Source of the DNA: Costus lasius
Lineage: Eukaryota; Streptophyta; Magnoliopsida; Zingiberales; Costaceae
NCBI GenBank assembly: GCA_027563935.2
Contig: JANVAS020000203.1
Span: forward strand, 8,990,001 to 9,054,000
Length of the DNA stretch: 64,000 nt
Reading direction: 5' to 3'
The notes beneath the pieces were generated by a model. The model was given only the letters and a program-made list of their open reading frames with translations, was not told where the DNA came from and searched no databases. Below, piece by piece: positions 1-11,292 of this stretch (the stretch's first letter is position 1; each line of letters starts with the position of its first letter). The translations under genes were made by a program, and so were the position numbers.

Positions 1-2965
1 CTGACGCTGGTGGTGGCAGACTGGTGGTGGACAAACTTTCTGGAGACCCCTGATCCCCTGTTTTGGCGTTTTCTCTGTGGGCGATTTTTTCTGGTGAGTA
101 ATTCGATCCTAAGGAGTCTAATCCGAATTAAAATTCGTTATTTGCCATGATTATTCGTATGGGGTTGAATTCAAATAATTATAGGGTTTTAAAATCCTGT
201 TCTGCTGAAATCTGCATTCGTTAATCTGACCTTTGTGTACTATAACCCCAATATCTCATGGTTTATAGATCCAAATCGCACGAAATAAATTTTGTATGAA
301 ACTAGATACATTAGGCTTTAATTTGAATCTGATATCGACCATATCCGAGCTGTATTCGTATTTCAATCTGTATTGCAAGCTAGCTGTACAAAATCAGTTT
401 TCTGAAATTCTGGATTTCGACCTTTATGTGTTCGAACCATCATATCTCCCTAGGTATAGCTCGAAATCTTGTCAAATAAGTTTTATTAGACCGTAGGCTC
501 GAAGAGCTTTATTTTGACTCCCATAACGCCTATTTTCGATTAGTTATTGGATCTGAAATAAATGTCTCAATTCTGATATATGAATCTGTTTTCTTGAAAT
601 CTGAAATTCTGACCTTCCTATGTTCGAACCCTTATATCTTCCTGTCTAAAATTCGAAATCTTGTGAAACCAGTTTTATTGGAAACTAGATTCAGAGAGCT
701 TCATTTTGAATACAATATTGACTAGCTTTGGTTCGAAATTGGATTAAAAATATATTTTGCAAACTGACAATATAAATCTGCTATGTTTTGGTTAGACGAA
801 TATTCCTTTGTGAGAAAAATTTACATTGTATGGTTTAACCTCTTAAATTGTGGTCTGTAGTTCTTCTAAAATTTATTTGCTTGATGAGAAATTTTAGAGA
901 AAACAAAATTGGGGATTTAACTAAGAACTTAGGAATTTTCGAAAATATAGTTGAGCCAATTTTGGGGCTTTTGTCAATTTTCTTCACGAGCGTGTAATTA
1001 AAATTATCTGTAGTGGGGGACTGAAATTATTTACATGAAATTTGTGCGTTCTGTTAAGGTTCTGAAAGTGGCGCCCCTTACAGTAATTTTATAGCTCACG
1101 GTTTTAGGAATTTTGAGGAGATTATTTCATGAATAATTTCTGTTCTGTATTTAAATGTTTGTTATATGAATAATTTCTGTTCTGTATTTAATTGTTTGTT
1201 ATGTGGATATTTCCTATTCTGTTTATATGTTGTGAAGTTTCTGAAAACCTTGAATGTGTTAAAACATTTGTGAGAACATAGAATGGTTTGACATGAATTA
1301 AGGTTAGTTGTAAGGAATTCACTCATATAATTTCTGTTCTGTGTTTAAGGACTGGATATTGGGGTGTGTCATTTTCTAGTTTGTTAGACTTTGGGCATAA
1401 TGTAAGAATTAAGTAGTGGTTGATCCTACTTCTCTGTTTCAGTATAATCTGTTCTGTAAAATTATGCCCTAGTGTAGCACTCTTCCGTGTCCTTACCCTC
1501 CTTCTGTGGCGCTGTAATGGTGCTGATAGTCTACTACGACCCTTGAGACACTATTTCTGTTCTGGGTTTTGGAGGCCAGAGTGCCACGTCCTAACAAGAC
1601 GGGGGCCACCCACTGATACCTCCTCTACCATTCAGTTCTGGGTTTTGGAGGCCAGAGTGCCACGTCCTAACAAGACGGGGGCCACCCACTGATACCTCCT
1701 CTACCATTCAGTTCTGGGTTTTGGAGGCCAGAGTGCCACGTCCTAACAAGACGGGGGCCACCCACTGATACCTCCTCTACCATTCAGTTCTGGGTTTTGG
1801 AGGCCAGAGTGCCACGTCCTAACAAGACGGGGGCCACCCACTGATACCTCCTCTACCATTCTGTTCTGGGTATTGGAGACCAGAGTGCCACGTCCTGACA
1901 AGACGGGGGCCACCCACTGATACCTCCTTTACCATTCTGTTTCTGATATGCATGCATTGTCTCGTCCTCGGCAGAGGTGGGGTCAGACCTTCTGTGGTCA
2001 TCAGGCCTTCTGTGGCCTTTCTGTTTCCGATGTAGACTATCCGTTTGGACTCTGAAAATTCTGATTTTCTGTCTGTCAGTTCTGATTTCTGTAGTTCTGT
2101 TTCGATCTGTATTTAGATGTATTAGGCGGTGTGGTTAGTTGGTATGGGTTGGTATATTCATATCCTACCTGTTTGATGCCTATTGTTACAAGTATCTGTA
2201 TTTGATTGTGTTTGTTTCTGATATGAGCATGCATGTTAAGTTGATTTATCTTATCTGTTAAATAAAAAGAATTTCAACTTAAGTATGATATTTTTGATGT
2301 GTACTATGGATGACTTTTAGTGTCTTTTACTCACTGAGCTTTTTAGCTCACCTCCGTTGTTTAAATGTTTTCAGGTGAGACATCAAGACAGTAATTGCTA
2401 CAGCTAATATGACGCTAATGTTTGATGTCATTTCTAAGAATAGTCTTCTAAAGATTTATCAGGCCTGCGTGCCTAATTTATTATGACCTATATGACACGT
2501 TTTATCTCCTGAGGGCTTATGCCTGTTTTCAGGATATTATATTATAGTTGTTTCGTTTAAATTATTGGATACAAGTCTTGGATTCTTTTATTGAATTGGT
2601 TCTTATTTTGAAATGTCCGATTTGAGATGTGTAACCGAATTTGTGTTGTTTATTTTAGTATCTGAATAATCAGTTCTGTATATTTCTGAAATTCCACATA
2701 TGTGTAGTGTGGACGTTTGTTGTTGTTACAAGATATGTGTGTCTGTGCAGCAGTAGTTTAGAATACTTGCTGCCGGATTTTTTCTGGATTTCCGGATTTC
2801 TATTTCCTAGTAATCGATCCTATTCAGTTCTGTGCGGTTTTCTGTTCCGTAGTAATGTCCTTCGATGCCGCTTTCTTCTTGTGTTTTAATGGAAGAGTAA
2901 AAATTTTTTTGAAACCCCGTATTTTACTTGTATGCGTGTGGGGTGTGATTCTGAGGGATGTTACA
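1..2965 (+). mobile_element. Long LTR-like block, probable chromovirus-type Ty3/gypsy LTR (left end outside window)
   Basis: No long reading frame is present. The block carries five 76-bp tandem repeats (1559-1938) and, near 2325-2385, a 'tactcactgagc...tagctcacctcc' run followed by a pyrimidine-rich stretch and 'caggtgaga', a layout I associate with plant chromovirus (Tekay/Del) LTRs. The last 60 bases include 'accccgtatttt' and end in TACA. Directly after 2965 the sequence becomes the inside of an A-family LTR, so the block is an insertion in that LTR. Its left end, partner LTR and TSD lie outside the window, so whether it is a solo LTR or the 3' LTR of an element cannot be told. The lineage is an inference; the boundary at 2965 is seen by comparison with 43281-44974. 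Confidence 0.5.
1559..1938. repeat. Tandem repeat, 5 copies of a 76-bp unit
   Basis: Copies start at 1559, 1635, 1711, 1787 and 1863, exactly 76 bases apart. The unit holds 'ttctgggttttggaggcc', 'agagtgccacgtcc', 'aagacgggggccaccc' and 'actgatacctcctctacc'. Copies 2-4 are essentially identical; the fifth has a few substitutions. The repeat sits inside the LTR-like block. It contains no reading frame of note. Confidence 0.96.
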
Positions 2966-4467
2966 TGCAGTTTTGTCCTTAGTAGAGATATCTTGGTGAA
3001 CATGAGACAGCCTTGATATGATTGAGACTAATATGTGTTCTAATATTATAGGATGCTTCGAGCATGGAATAAGATGTAGACTCATGGGTACATTGGATGT
3101 ACTGGACAGACCCTACTTAGGATATTCAATTGCTTGTCACAATGTGAATAATCCTTATATGCAAACAAGTGGCATATTTCCTCTGACTTGAGATCACTTG
3201 TGTTTCTAAATGATGATTGGCATTGTTTTGAGGTAGTTCAATATCATTTGAAACATAATGGTTATAGACTATCTTGGATAATAAGCATGAGTCATGTTAG
3301 GGCACTAGTGATAGATATAGGATTGCCGTCTCCTTGTTTGGAGTGTGATGTTCTGTTGGGGCCCCCTGGATGAGATGGTTGAGAAAGTGTATGGCCATAC
3401 CCAGATGACTATGTTCATCTGATCTAACCACTCTCATCATATTGGAATTACAGGCTTGACATGCTTGTCCAATAAGAACATCCAGTGGCAAAGGAAACAC
3501 ATATGTCAAGTGACTTGGGTTCACACTTGTGCTGTGGTTTGGGTGTAGTCTTGGAAGACTCTTTCCTTTATATCGGGAGACAGTGATGTGTTGCTAGATA
3601 CCCCTCACTGATCGTGATAACGTAAGTTATCGTTACCGACATTTAAAGGAAACCCTTAGGCTCGCACAATTTAATGATATGGCTTACTTAAGTCAGATCG
3701 TGTGGACTGAATTGTTTTGGTTCAGTTTAATGGAGTTTAAACTCTGATTATAAGTGAGATCTGGTCTGATCATGTTTGATTGATTAGGGCTTGAGATCGG
3801 TAAGCTTCGATCGAGAGAATTGATGCTAGATCGGTGAGATCAAGAGCATCAAGAGATGAATGGTTAGATCTTAAGCCTTATGGTTTAATTTGATCTAGAC
3901 CAATGCTTGGTTTAATTTGGTCTTTGAACCAAATGTAATTGAACCGGCTCATCAAGTGAGCGCATGGTTCAAAGGGGAGAACATTGCGATTTGTTCACTA
4001 AGCGTGAACACTTGAACGTGTGAGGTTTTACTATTTTTGGAAGTCATGCTTTCCAAAATAGGTAGCACGCCTCACGTTCAAGGGATCACCCCTATTCTCA
4101 CCCCTCTTTCTCTCTTGCTCTCGGGTGGTGAGACTTCACGCAAAGGAGAAGAGAACAAAACCAAGAGATCATCTCATCTTCCCTTCAAGCGATCAGGAGA
4201 CTTGGAGATCCTTGCTAGCACAAGGAGCGACAAGGAGAAAGCCATTTCTCATCTTGTGTGCGTCACCTTTGGAGGAGAGCCGCTCGCCCTCTTCTTCCAA
4301 GTCGCCATCCAAGCAATAGCAATGGTATGATCCTTGTGTTGATCTATACATGTTATTAAGTTGATCTATGTTCATACATGCGATCCTAGGAAACCCTAGA
4401 TTCCGCCCATGCAATTTTTATTTGCGCATGCTTTAGGGTTTCGCCCCCTTAGTGGAACTTACATTCA
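2966..4467 (+). mobile_element. A-family (Angela-like copia) LTR fragment A4
   Basis: Aligns from end to end with A1's 5' LTR from about its base 167 to its end (43447-44974): shared landmarks are 'tatcttggtgaacatgagac', the palindrome GTATGGCCATAC (3389-3400), the hairpin GATAAC-gtaa-GTTATC (3616-3631) and the terminal 'agggtttcgccccc...ttca'. The first ~166 bases are missing because the block ending at 2965 was inserted there. What follows at 4468 is C-element coding sequence, not a PBS, so this is a solo LTR or a 3' LTR lying in C2. Confidence 0.9.
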
Positions 4468-5512
4468 CCATGGCATCAAGATGATCAATCTGATTCTAGA
4501 TCTTTTTATGATAATTGCACAAACTACACTTCTGAACCATGCTTTGAGAATACTGAAAAATCTAACTTAGAGATAATGTTTGAAAAGTTCATGAGTGCCC
4601 AAGCAAAACAAAATTAAGAAAAGATAGAGAGTTTTAAACAAATCAATTCTAGGTTGGATGGTGTTGTTGCTCACAATAAAATGTTAGAAACAAAGATAGC
4701 ACAACAAAATTGTTTGTTTGAATTTGATTTGGAAGCTAAAGAAATTGATTTAGAAAATTCCCCCTCTGATTATGACTGTTTTGAGATTGAGCCTTATGTG
4801 TATATTAATGATTCTCACTTTGATTTTGATGATTGTAAAATTGATTCTTCTGATAATTTGTTTGTGAAAAAGTTTGACAAAATTGATTTTGAAAAACCCT
4901 CTTTTGATGAAATTAATTCTTTTGATGTTGTATCATTTATGGTTAAATCTGATTATTGTAATTCTGAGATAGATTCATTTGATTCTGATGATGAATTATC
5001 TTTGGAAAAACATGAGGAAATTGATTTTAATGATTACTTTGAAATTGATGAATTATCTGATTGTGAGCACGAGGAAATTGAAGAAATTTTGGATATTGCA
5101 AATATTGATGAATCTCACTATGATGATGTTTTGCCCATCTCTATTGTTGAATCTTCTTATTTATTTGAGAAAGAGTGCTTTATTGAAGAATCGAATATGA
5201 GACAGAAAGTTTATTTTCATGATAATATTTGAATCATTTGATCAAAGTCCTTTTGTTATTGCTATTGAAAATATTAATTTGAAGAAGAGATTAATGATTT
5301 TGCTTTCTGACAAACATAGGAAGATCATAAAGATTACTTTGAGTGGATTTGAAAATTTTGATTTTAAATTCTGCATATTTAATAAAGCCACGTCAATCAT
5401 GATTTATGAGAAATTTTGGATATTTGGATTAGTGGCTAAACTTTTGGGACAAAGGAAATGCAGAAAATTGTATGCAATTTACTTTGGAACTAATTCACCT
5501 GCTTCACCTTGA
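4468..5512 (+). pseudogene. C-family acidic gag-like protein, C-terminal part, broken
   Basis: Matches the C-terminal two thirds of the C1 protein (19341-20895). A stop (TAA) lies near 4615. An open stretch from about 4618 to 5232 is rich in Asp, Glu, Ser and Phe, with repeated 'DSFDSDDELSLEKHEE'-like blocks; a frame change near 5222 leads into 5219-5512, which ends with a basic-hydrophobic tail 'RKCRKLYAIYFGT'. The same tail ends the C1 and D proteins. The N-terminal zinc knuckles lie outside because A4 is inserted at the codon for a conserved Trp. No enzymatic motif is visible; the function of the acidic region is unknown. Broken in at least two places, so no intact product is expected. Confidence 0.75.
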
Positions 5513-5666
5513 TTTTTGAGTTTATGTCAAGCTGTAGACCTAAAATTAGCGCTTCTTGGGAGGCAACCCAAGCCCTCTTACTTAGTTTAGTTTCTTTTAT
5601 TTTAGTTTATTTTTAAAATTATTTTTTCTTTTATTTTTGCAGGGAAAAACAAAACTGTGCGCAAAA

Positions 5667-5920
5667 TACGGCACTGCCGTAATCTCTTCCACGGTGCCGT
5701 ATTTTTGACAACTTTTGTATAGAAGGTTTTATGGCTTTTATGGCAGTACCGTATGCTTTTTCACGGTACCGTATTTTTTATCCAAAAATTTTGAAAAATT
5801 TCTTGAAAAATACGGTAGTGCCGTAATCATCTTCACGATAACGTATTTCAGCTGATATCTGACCCGAGAGTTTTATGCATATTACGGCACTACCGTAAAG
5901 AATTTCACGATACCGTATTT
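5667..5920. repeat. Four-copy palindromic module array (about 70-bp period)
   Basis: Each unit has a left palindrome like TACGGCACTGCCGTA and, 6-9 bases on, a right half like CACGGTACCGTATTT. Units start near 5667, 5739, 5808 and 5880. Related units recur in the C2 LTR (about 7100 and 7187) and in both C1 LTRs (for example 17670 and 23627). C1's internal region lacks the whole block: at 21001-21040 it passes from the T-rich run straight to 'gattgcttattgagtagg'. Confidence 0.88.
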
Positions 5921-6755
5921 GAAATCTACAAATTGCTTATTTGAGTAGGTGTTTTCTCGCTGCGATTTTAAGAATCTGGGTTGCGAAAAATTTTGATCCT
6001 TGGCACCATCACAAAGTACTCATCTTTGTCTATTGTTTGGATATTTTTGCCAAATTTTAAAGTCCATGGATCATCTTAAAATACATAGCATCTTTTGGTA
6101 AATCATTAATTTCTGCAGCAGTTTTCTTTTGACTAATTTGATTACCACTTTTGCTGCAAGTTTTTAAGATGCTTAAATAACTTAAAACCTAGATTTTTCG
6201 CATGGAATATGAAGAACATGTGTCATTCTATCTTGTGGATTAATTATTTTCATGATTTTATTTTCTGATCATTTTATGACGCATGGCAATTTTTTGAATC
6301 TGATTAACTTTTGTACAGTTTTTGCAGTTTTGTAATCCGAGTAGCCTTCTTTCTGTTGATACCCTAAATTCCAGATGGATTTTGATCCTTTAATTCTCAT
6401 GTGTCTGAAAATAACATATCTTATTCTACAACCTGGTTCTGTCCATTTTCTATTTGGATCATTAAATTTTATTCTAGGGTATGGCTACTTTTCATAAAAA
6501 ATTCAAAAACTACTTTGGTTGCTTTCTACTTGTTATTGCTTCTTTTGACTCCAGATTCAGAAATCTTCAAGAGCAATTGTCATCCACCTCTTGCGGAGCA
6601 TCACCAGCGGCTTCTTGCTTCTTCTTATACCTCTATTTCCATTGATTATATTTATTTATGCAGTAGACTCATCATTAATGACTCTGATTTTTTTTATCTA
6701 TGCAGCATTATTTCTCACCGCCCACAGGCCGACGATCTCACCTCTAGGACTGTAG

Positions 6756-6776
6756 TCTCTAGCAGGCCACTAGAGA
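6756..6776. other. Conserved non-coding hairpin in C2
   Basis: TCTCTAG, seven-base loop, CTAGAGA: a perfect 7-bp inverted repeat. C1 has the same hairpin with 8-bp arms at 21891-21913. It lies in non-coding sequence about 1.2 kb after the reading frame. Confidence 0.75.
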
Positions 6777-6868
6777 TTACTCACTCTACTGTCGGCACCA
6801 CCATCATCGCTAGTAGCTCTTCAGCTAGCCTCTGTTCACCCTCTGCTTCTCAACTACATCAACTCTTT

Positions 6869-8523
6869 GTGTCATTTCATGTGTCTTTTTGTATCATAAT
6901 TATGCTATTTTGCTTGTTTTCAAGCCTTAATTGTCAAATATTATAGAATCTATACCGTTTCTTGTTTTTTATCATTTTCAGGTTAAAAGTGCCATATTTT
7001 GATGGATTTTGGAAGATTTGAGCACACCAATGGATTCCAGACGTCGAAACGAAGCTACCCATTAAATTTCATGAGAATCGGAGCTATTTTGCAAAAATAT
7101 GGCACTACCGTATTTTTGGGACAAACTCTCACGGTACCATATTTTTGGAGGATTTTATACAGAAAGTTTCTGAATTATGAGTAAAAATACGGCACTGCCG
7201 TTTTCCAAATACAGTACTATATTTTGTGTCCTATTTCCCTTTTTTTCCGCCTGAATCTTGAGGGGACCATAACTTTTGATCCATAAGTCCAAATTGAAAT
7301 CTGAAAGTTGTTACGAACGCGTCGTTAAGAGGAGAAGACATACGAATTTGAATCCCTAATATTTATCAACTACCCAGAGATTAATTGAGGGAGGCGTCTC
7401 TACGGTTTCGCCTCACGCCGAGAGGCGTAGAGACCACCTCAGGCCATGAAATTTACACTGAAGCTTTGTATGGAGTTGGAGAACATACACCATATGTTTT
7501 AGAGCGTTTAGAGTCCGATCGAGGGAGAAATCAATGAAACAATGGGTGCCGCCACTGTTCATCGAGTTTCAAAGCAATTACGGTGCTGTAATTTCGATTA
7601 TAGCACTGTGTTATGTAATTTCTTCCCTTTTTCTTTGATTTCTGATCATCTGAACTATGGTGTATTGTAATCTTTCCTCCATGCTAGCTTAGACATATTT
7701 TGGGACATGGGGAGTAATTTTCCTTGATTTGTAATGACTAGATAACTTTTATTTTGTCTGAATGGTTTTATTATGATAATTCTACTTCTGTGATGTTTGT
7801 CTTTAACTCTCCATAGGTTTATATTTTCATGCTTGTTTTAGAATTTTGCGAAATAGACTGAGAGGTTGATTGTGAAATTCAGAACCCTATAAATCATCGA
7901 GTTTGGAACTTATCGTAAGAGATTAGGTATGTTCTTTGAATTATGATTTTTAGTGATTTTATTGTCATGTTGTTAATTTGAATCTAGGATGAGTTATTGT
8001 GTTAGACTTGATTTGATGCTACAAGAGATTGAGTATCGAGTCGTCGGAGAACCTTAAGTAGAACCTGTGTTGAGTTTCAGGATGCACGAGAGTAATCCTT
8101 GAGATTCCACTTGAGTTGTTTGACTTAGAATTCGGATGCACGAGAGTGAACCTTAATTATTTGTTCAATGATTTACTTATTTTCAGCATTGGATAGATCT
8201 TGCACGAGAGTGAGGATTGGTCCTTTGTATGATTGTCTGCACGAGACCGATTTGATCCTTTTATCAAGTAAATTATATCTTTGTCATATCAAAATTAGAT
8301 TAGCAGCCTTTATTTCCTTCTAGTCATTGGAATTAAGGTGGATGAAACCCTAGTCCCAGTTTTTCCCTCTGATCATCTTTAGCACACTTTTATGCATATT
8401 TTACTTCATCATATTCGATTTGCTTTGCTAGTGAGAAAACATCTATTTGGTACTTAACATGTAGATCTCTGTGGTTCGATATTTTTATTACTTCTAAGTA
8501 TCCGTGCACTTGCGGACACAACA
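6869..8523 (+). mobile_element. C2 3' LTR, 5' end deleted
   Basis: Matches the C1 LTR from shortly after its start: 'tgatggattttgg', 'ggattccagacgtcgaaacg', a PBS-independent block of GCACGAGAGTGA repeats (8083, 8138, 8202, 8239) and the 'cgtgcacttgcgg' box near the end (8504-8516). The last bases read 'acacaaca', unlike C1's 'aagcctatca', so this is either a variant LTR end or a junction with the next element. There is no PBS after it. Confidence 0.75.
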
Positions 8524-8638
8524 ATCTTCACTGGGTTTTTGGGCCTGGCTCGTTTCGGGGATATTGCTTCCTCTGTGCAATGTAAATGTAATGTCTATCT
8601 CTGTTAAAATTGTAAAATATCCCCGGGGTTTCCCAACA
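8524..8638 (+). mobile_element. B-family LTR 3' end remnant
   Basis: Matches the last 115 bases of B1's LTRs: 'atcttcactgggtttttggg', 'cgtttcgggga', 'aattgtaaaat' and the end 'ccccggggtttcccaaca'. It is not followed by a PBS. Because it begins where C2 ends, C2 may have been inserted into this B LTR; the rest would lie left of the window. Confidence 0.85.
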
Positions 8639-8976
8639 AAAGGTTACTCATTGTAGCTTGCATGAAGAGGAGGAAGAGTGTAGCTTGGACCAGCTTGCAT
8701 AAAGGTGAAGGAAGGAACAAATGGCTAGAAATTTGGTTTGTTCCTTCTATAAAATGTTACTCCTTCGTACTTTGTGGTGAAGAAATTTTGGAATGAAAAC
8801 TTTAGTTGTTTCCTAGCAGCCATGGATTTGGCGTCATCTCCCCTGTCTAGTTCTAGCTGAAGCTTGCATGGATTTGGAAGCTTTCCTCCCTTAGTCTATC
8901 TAAGGGAGCCTTTCTACATCCTCTCCCTAGCAACCATCGTTGCCTTCTAGCATTGTCATTGTTGCTGAGTCACCTC
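8639..8976. other. Unassigned 340-bp stretch
   Basis: No reading frame or match inside the window. A TATA-like 'tctataaaatg' near 8738-8748, followed by 'gtggtgaagaaattttggaa', resembles the promoter and R region of a plus-strand LTR, but no partner copy is visible, so I leave it unnamed. Confidence 0.3.
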
Positions 8977-9461
8977 TGTTAGCAAGAGTGTAGATTAAAA
9001 TATTTCTATCTAATTAACAAAATAACAAAGTGAAAACAAGAATGAAAAAACCTAGAGACGCGGAGAATCTTGCTGACCTTAGGTGAATATTTGGGCTCTC
9101 GTGCGAGCGTAATCCAAACAGAACACCCAAGATACAACCAGTATCCTTCTCCTACGGGTCATGACCATGGAGAAGTTGATCAGCTACCTTTGGACTTTGA
9201 GCATCAAAAAGAAGAAAGAGAGCTGGGGAATTTTGCGAATGCATTAGCTATGCAATTTATGTTGTGTCTATACCAGGGGTTACACGCCAATTTATAGGCT
9301 AAACCCCCATTGTTCAAACATTGGATTAAATCCAACGGCTACCACAAATGTGCCACTAATAGCATTGCTAAAATTAAAATAGCAAATAAAATAAATAAAA
9401 TATAAACCCAGTAAAAATAGAAAAATAAAAATGGAACGTTTTAATTTTTAAAATCTCAACA
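8977..9461 (-). mobile_element. E 3' LTR (minus strand)
   Basis: The right end is set by the polypurine tract: on the minus strand 'gtgggggatt' (9461-9470) precedes TGTTGAGATTTT. The left end is placed at 8977, where the minus strand ends in CTTGCTAACA, giving TGTT...AACA termini; a later end is possible. A TATA box (AGCCTATAAATT on the minus strand) lies at about 9289-9300. With one LTR only, the left boundary is not proven. Confidence 0.55.
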
Positions 9462-10035
9462 ATCCCCCACGAAATTAAAACTTTCTTAAATATAAAAAAA
9501 GAATAGATTAAATTAAATTTCTTCTCATTATTTATATTATGCAGTCAGTAAAGTGCACTTAAAGACATATCCTTTACTTAGTAAAAATGTCTCCATCTGA
9601 ACGAAAAATAGTGAACTAGTCTTGAACCACTTTCCTTTGACCCAGACTTTAACATTCCCACACACAATACAGGTGGACAAATCACAGGGTTGCACATTTT
9701 TTGCCGTGCACGTGTATCTTCATGAGAGCTTCTAAGGGTTGTCTATGTCCTTAGTCGCTGTCGTATTCGGTCTCTCTCATATAGGAAGTTCCCTACAAGG
9801 GATGAGTGTAGAGGCTTATCTCATGATAATTAACCACTTTGGGAAATTTTCCTTACCCCTATAATAAGAACCATAGAACTATCCTCATGGATGGGAGTGT
9901 AGAGTATAGCTCTATCACATAAATTTTTATACACCGTAATATTTTATAATTTTTATTTTTCAATGTGTTTCTTAGCCAATCAATCAGTTTGTTATTACCA
10001 CATTAAACCTCCTTCAAGGGATCTCTTATCATAGA
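9462..10035 (-). other. E 3' non-coding region between RNase H and LTR
   Basis: AT-rich, 574 bp, no reading frame. It lies between the RNase H remnant and the polypurine tract of E. I see no gene or other element in it. Confidence 0.6.
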
Positions 10036-11292
10036 GGTTAGGTTCCCATAGTTGAAAGGCATTTTTTATAGATCAATTCTCATTCCTCTCGATACTTCTA
10101 GGATTTTAGTCCTAGGTAAGCCTTTAGTCAAGCCATTGGCTAAGTTGTGCTCAGTCTTTACAAAAGAAAGAGCTACAACTCCATGTGAGTCTAGCCATCT
10201 AATAGAACTTTATCTAATTTTATTATGGTAACTCATTTTAACATTTATTAATTTCTTTTTACATAATGCAATTACAGCTTGAGAATCACAATGAATTGAA
10301 TCAGGAGCTGAAACAGCAGAAGAAAATGGAAGTGAAGAAATTAAATTCTTTAACTATTTAGCTTCAATTCAAGTGGCATCTAAAGCTACTAGCTCACATG
10401 GAGTTGTAGCTCTTTCTTGATACAACTATACTCATGTCAGGTCTAGTTATATTTGAAAGGTATAAAAGTAATCCTATACATTGAGTATATTTTTCTTGAT
10501 TTAAAGATTTTTCATTATTCTTTCCTATTGAAATATTAGAATCAAAAGGACTAGAAAGAGGAGAACAATTACTAACCCAAATTTTTCTTGGAGTTTATTA
10601 GTGTAATGTGATTGAGACAAGATTAAGGAATCTGAAGATTTTATTATCTTCATACCTAAAATCACATATGCTTCTCCTATGTCTTTCATGTTAAAATTGT
10701 CTAGAAGATAAGATTTAATTTTAGTTATTAATTCTAAAGTAGGTGCTAGTATAAGTATATCATCTACATAAAGACATAAGATTATAAATTTATTCTCATC
10801 CATTTTTTTAATATATAAACAATTATCAGACTCGTTAATTTGAAATCCAAAAGAAATTATTACTTTATCAAAATTTTCATGCCATTGTTTAGGAGCTTGT
10901 TCGAGTCCATACAATAGCCGAACTAGTCTACAGACTTTATTCTCAAAACCAGGTGAGATAAAATCCTTTAGTTGGTTCATATAAATTTCTTCTTCCAGAT
11001 CTCCATGTAGAAAAGCAGTCTTCACATCCATTTGGTGAATAAGCAAGTTATGGATGGAAGCAAATGCAAACACAACTCTTATGGTAGTTATTCTTGCTAC
11101 AGGTGCATAAGTATCAAAATCATCAATGCCAGCCTTTTGACCAAAGCCTTGAATAACTAAACTCGCCTTGTACTTTGATAATAATCCATCAGTTCTTAAT
11201 TTCTTTTTAAACAACCACCTACATCCTAAAGGTTTATTACCAGGAGGTAAATTAGTTAGAATCCAAGTATGATTACTTAGGATTGATTCCAT
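10036..11292 (-). pseudogene. E RT-RNase H, decayed
   Basis: Reverse transcriptase is open from 11292 down to 10525 (255 codons): 'GCRWLFKKK', 'HQMDVKTAFLHGDLEEEIYM', 'LYGLEQAPKQW' and the catalytic 'YVDDILIL', ending with 'DIGEAYVILGMKI'. These are the usual Ty1/copia RT blocks (RVT_2). RNase H follows in pieces: 'IHCDSQAVIALCKK' and 'EHNLANGLTKGL' can be read at about 10080-10330 with stops, and the centre of the domain (around 10440-10520) appears deleted. Catalytic Asp of the first RNase H motif was not found. It would have copied element RNA into DNA inside the particle; it is now inactive. Confidence 0.8.

Larger units (their letters stand above)
4468..8523 (+). mobile_element. C2: non-autonomous Athila/Tat-type element, 3' part
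   Basis: Sense-strand fragment collinear with the internal region and 3' LTR of C1 (17292-25040): the acidic reading frame (4468-5512), the 'gcttcttgggaggcaaccc' motif near 5550, a palindromic repeat array (5667-5920), non-coding sequence and an LTR (about 6869-8523). Compared with C1, roughly 1.2 kb between the internal region and the LTR is missing, including the polypurine tract and the first LTR bases. No protease, RT or integrase motif is present. The 5' part lies beyond the A4 insertion, outside the window. Confidence 0.8.

Noticed and set aside
6401..6946. 181-codon open frame on the plus strand
   Set aside because: It spans C2's non-coding region and the start of its LTR, has hydrophobic low-complexity sequence and is not open in the matching part of C1.
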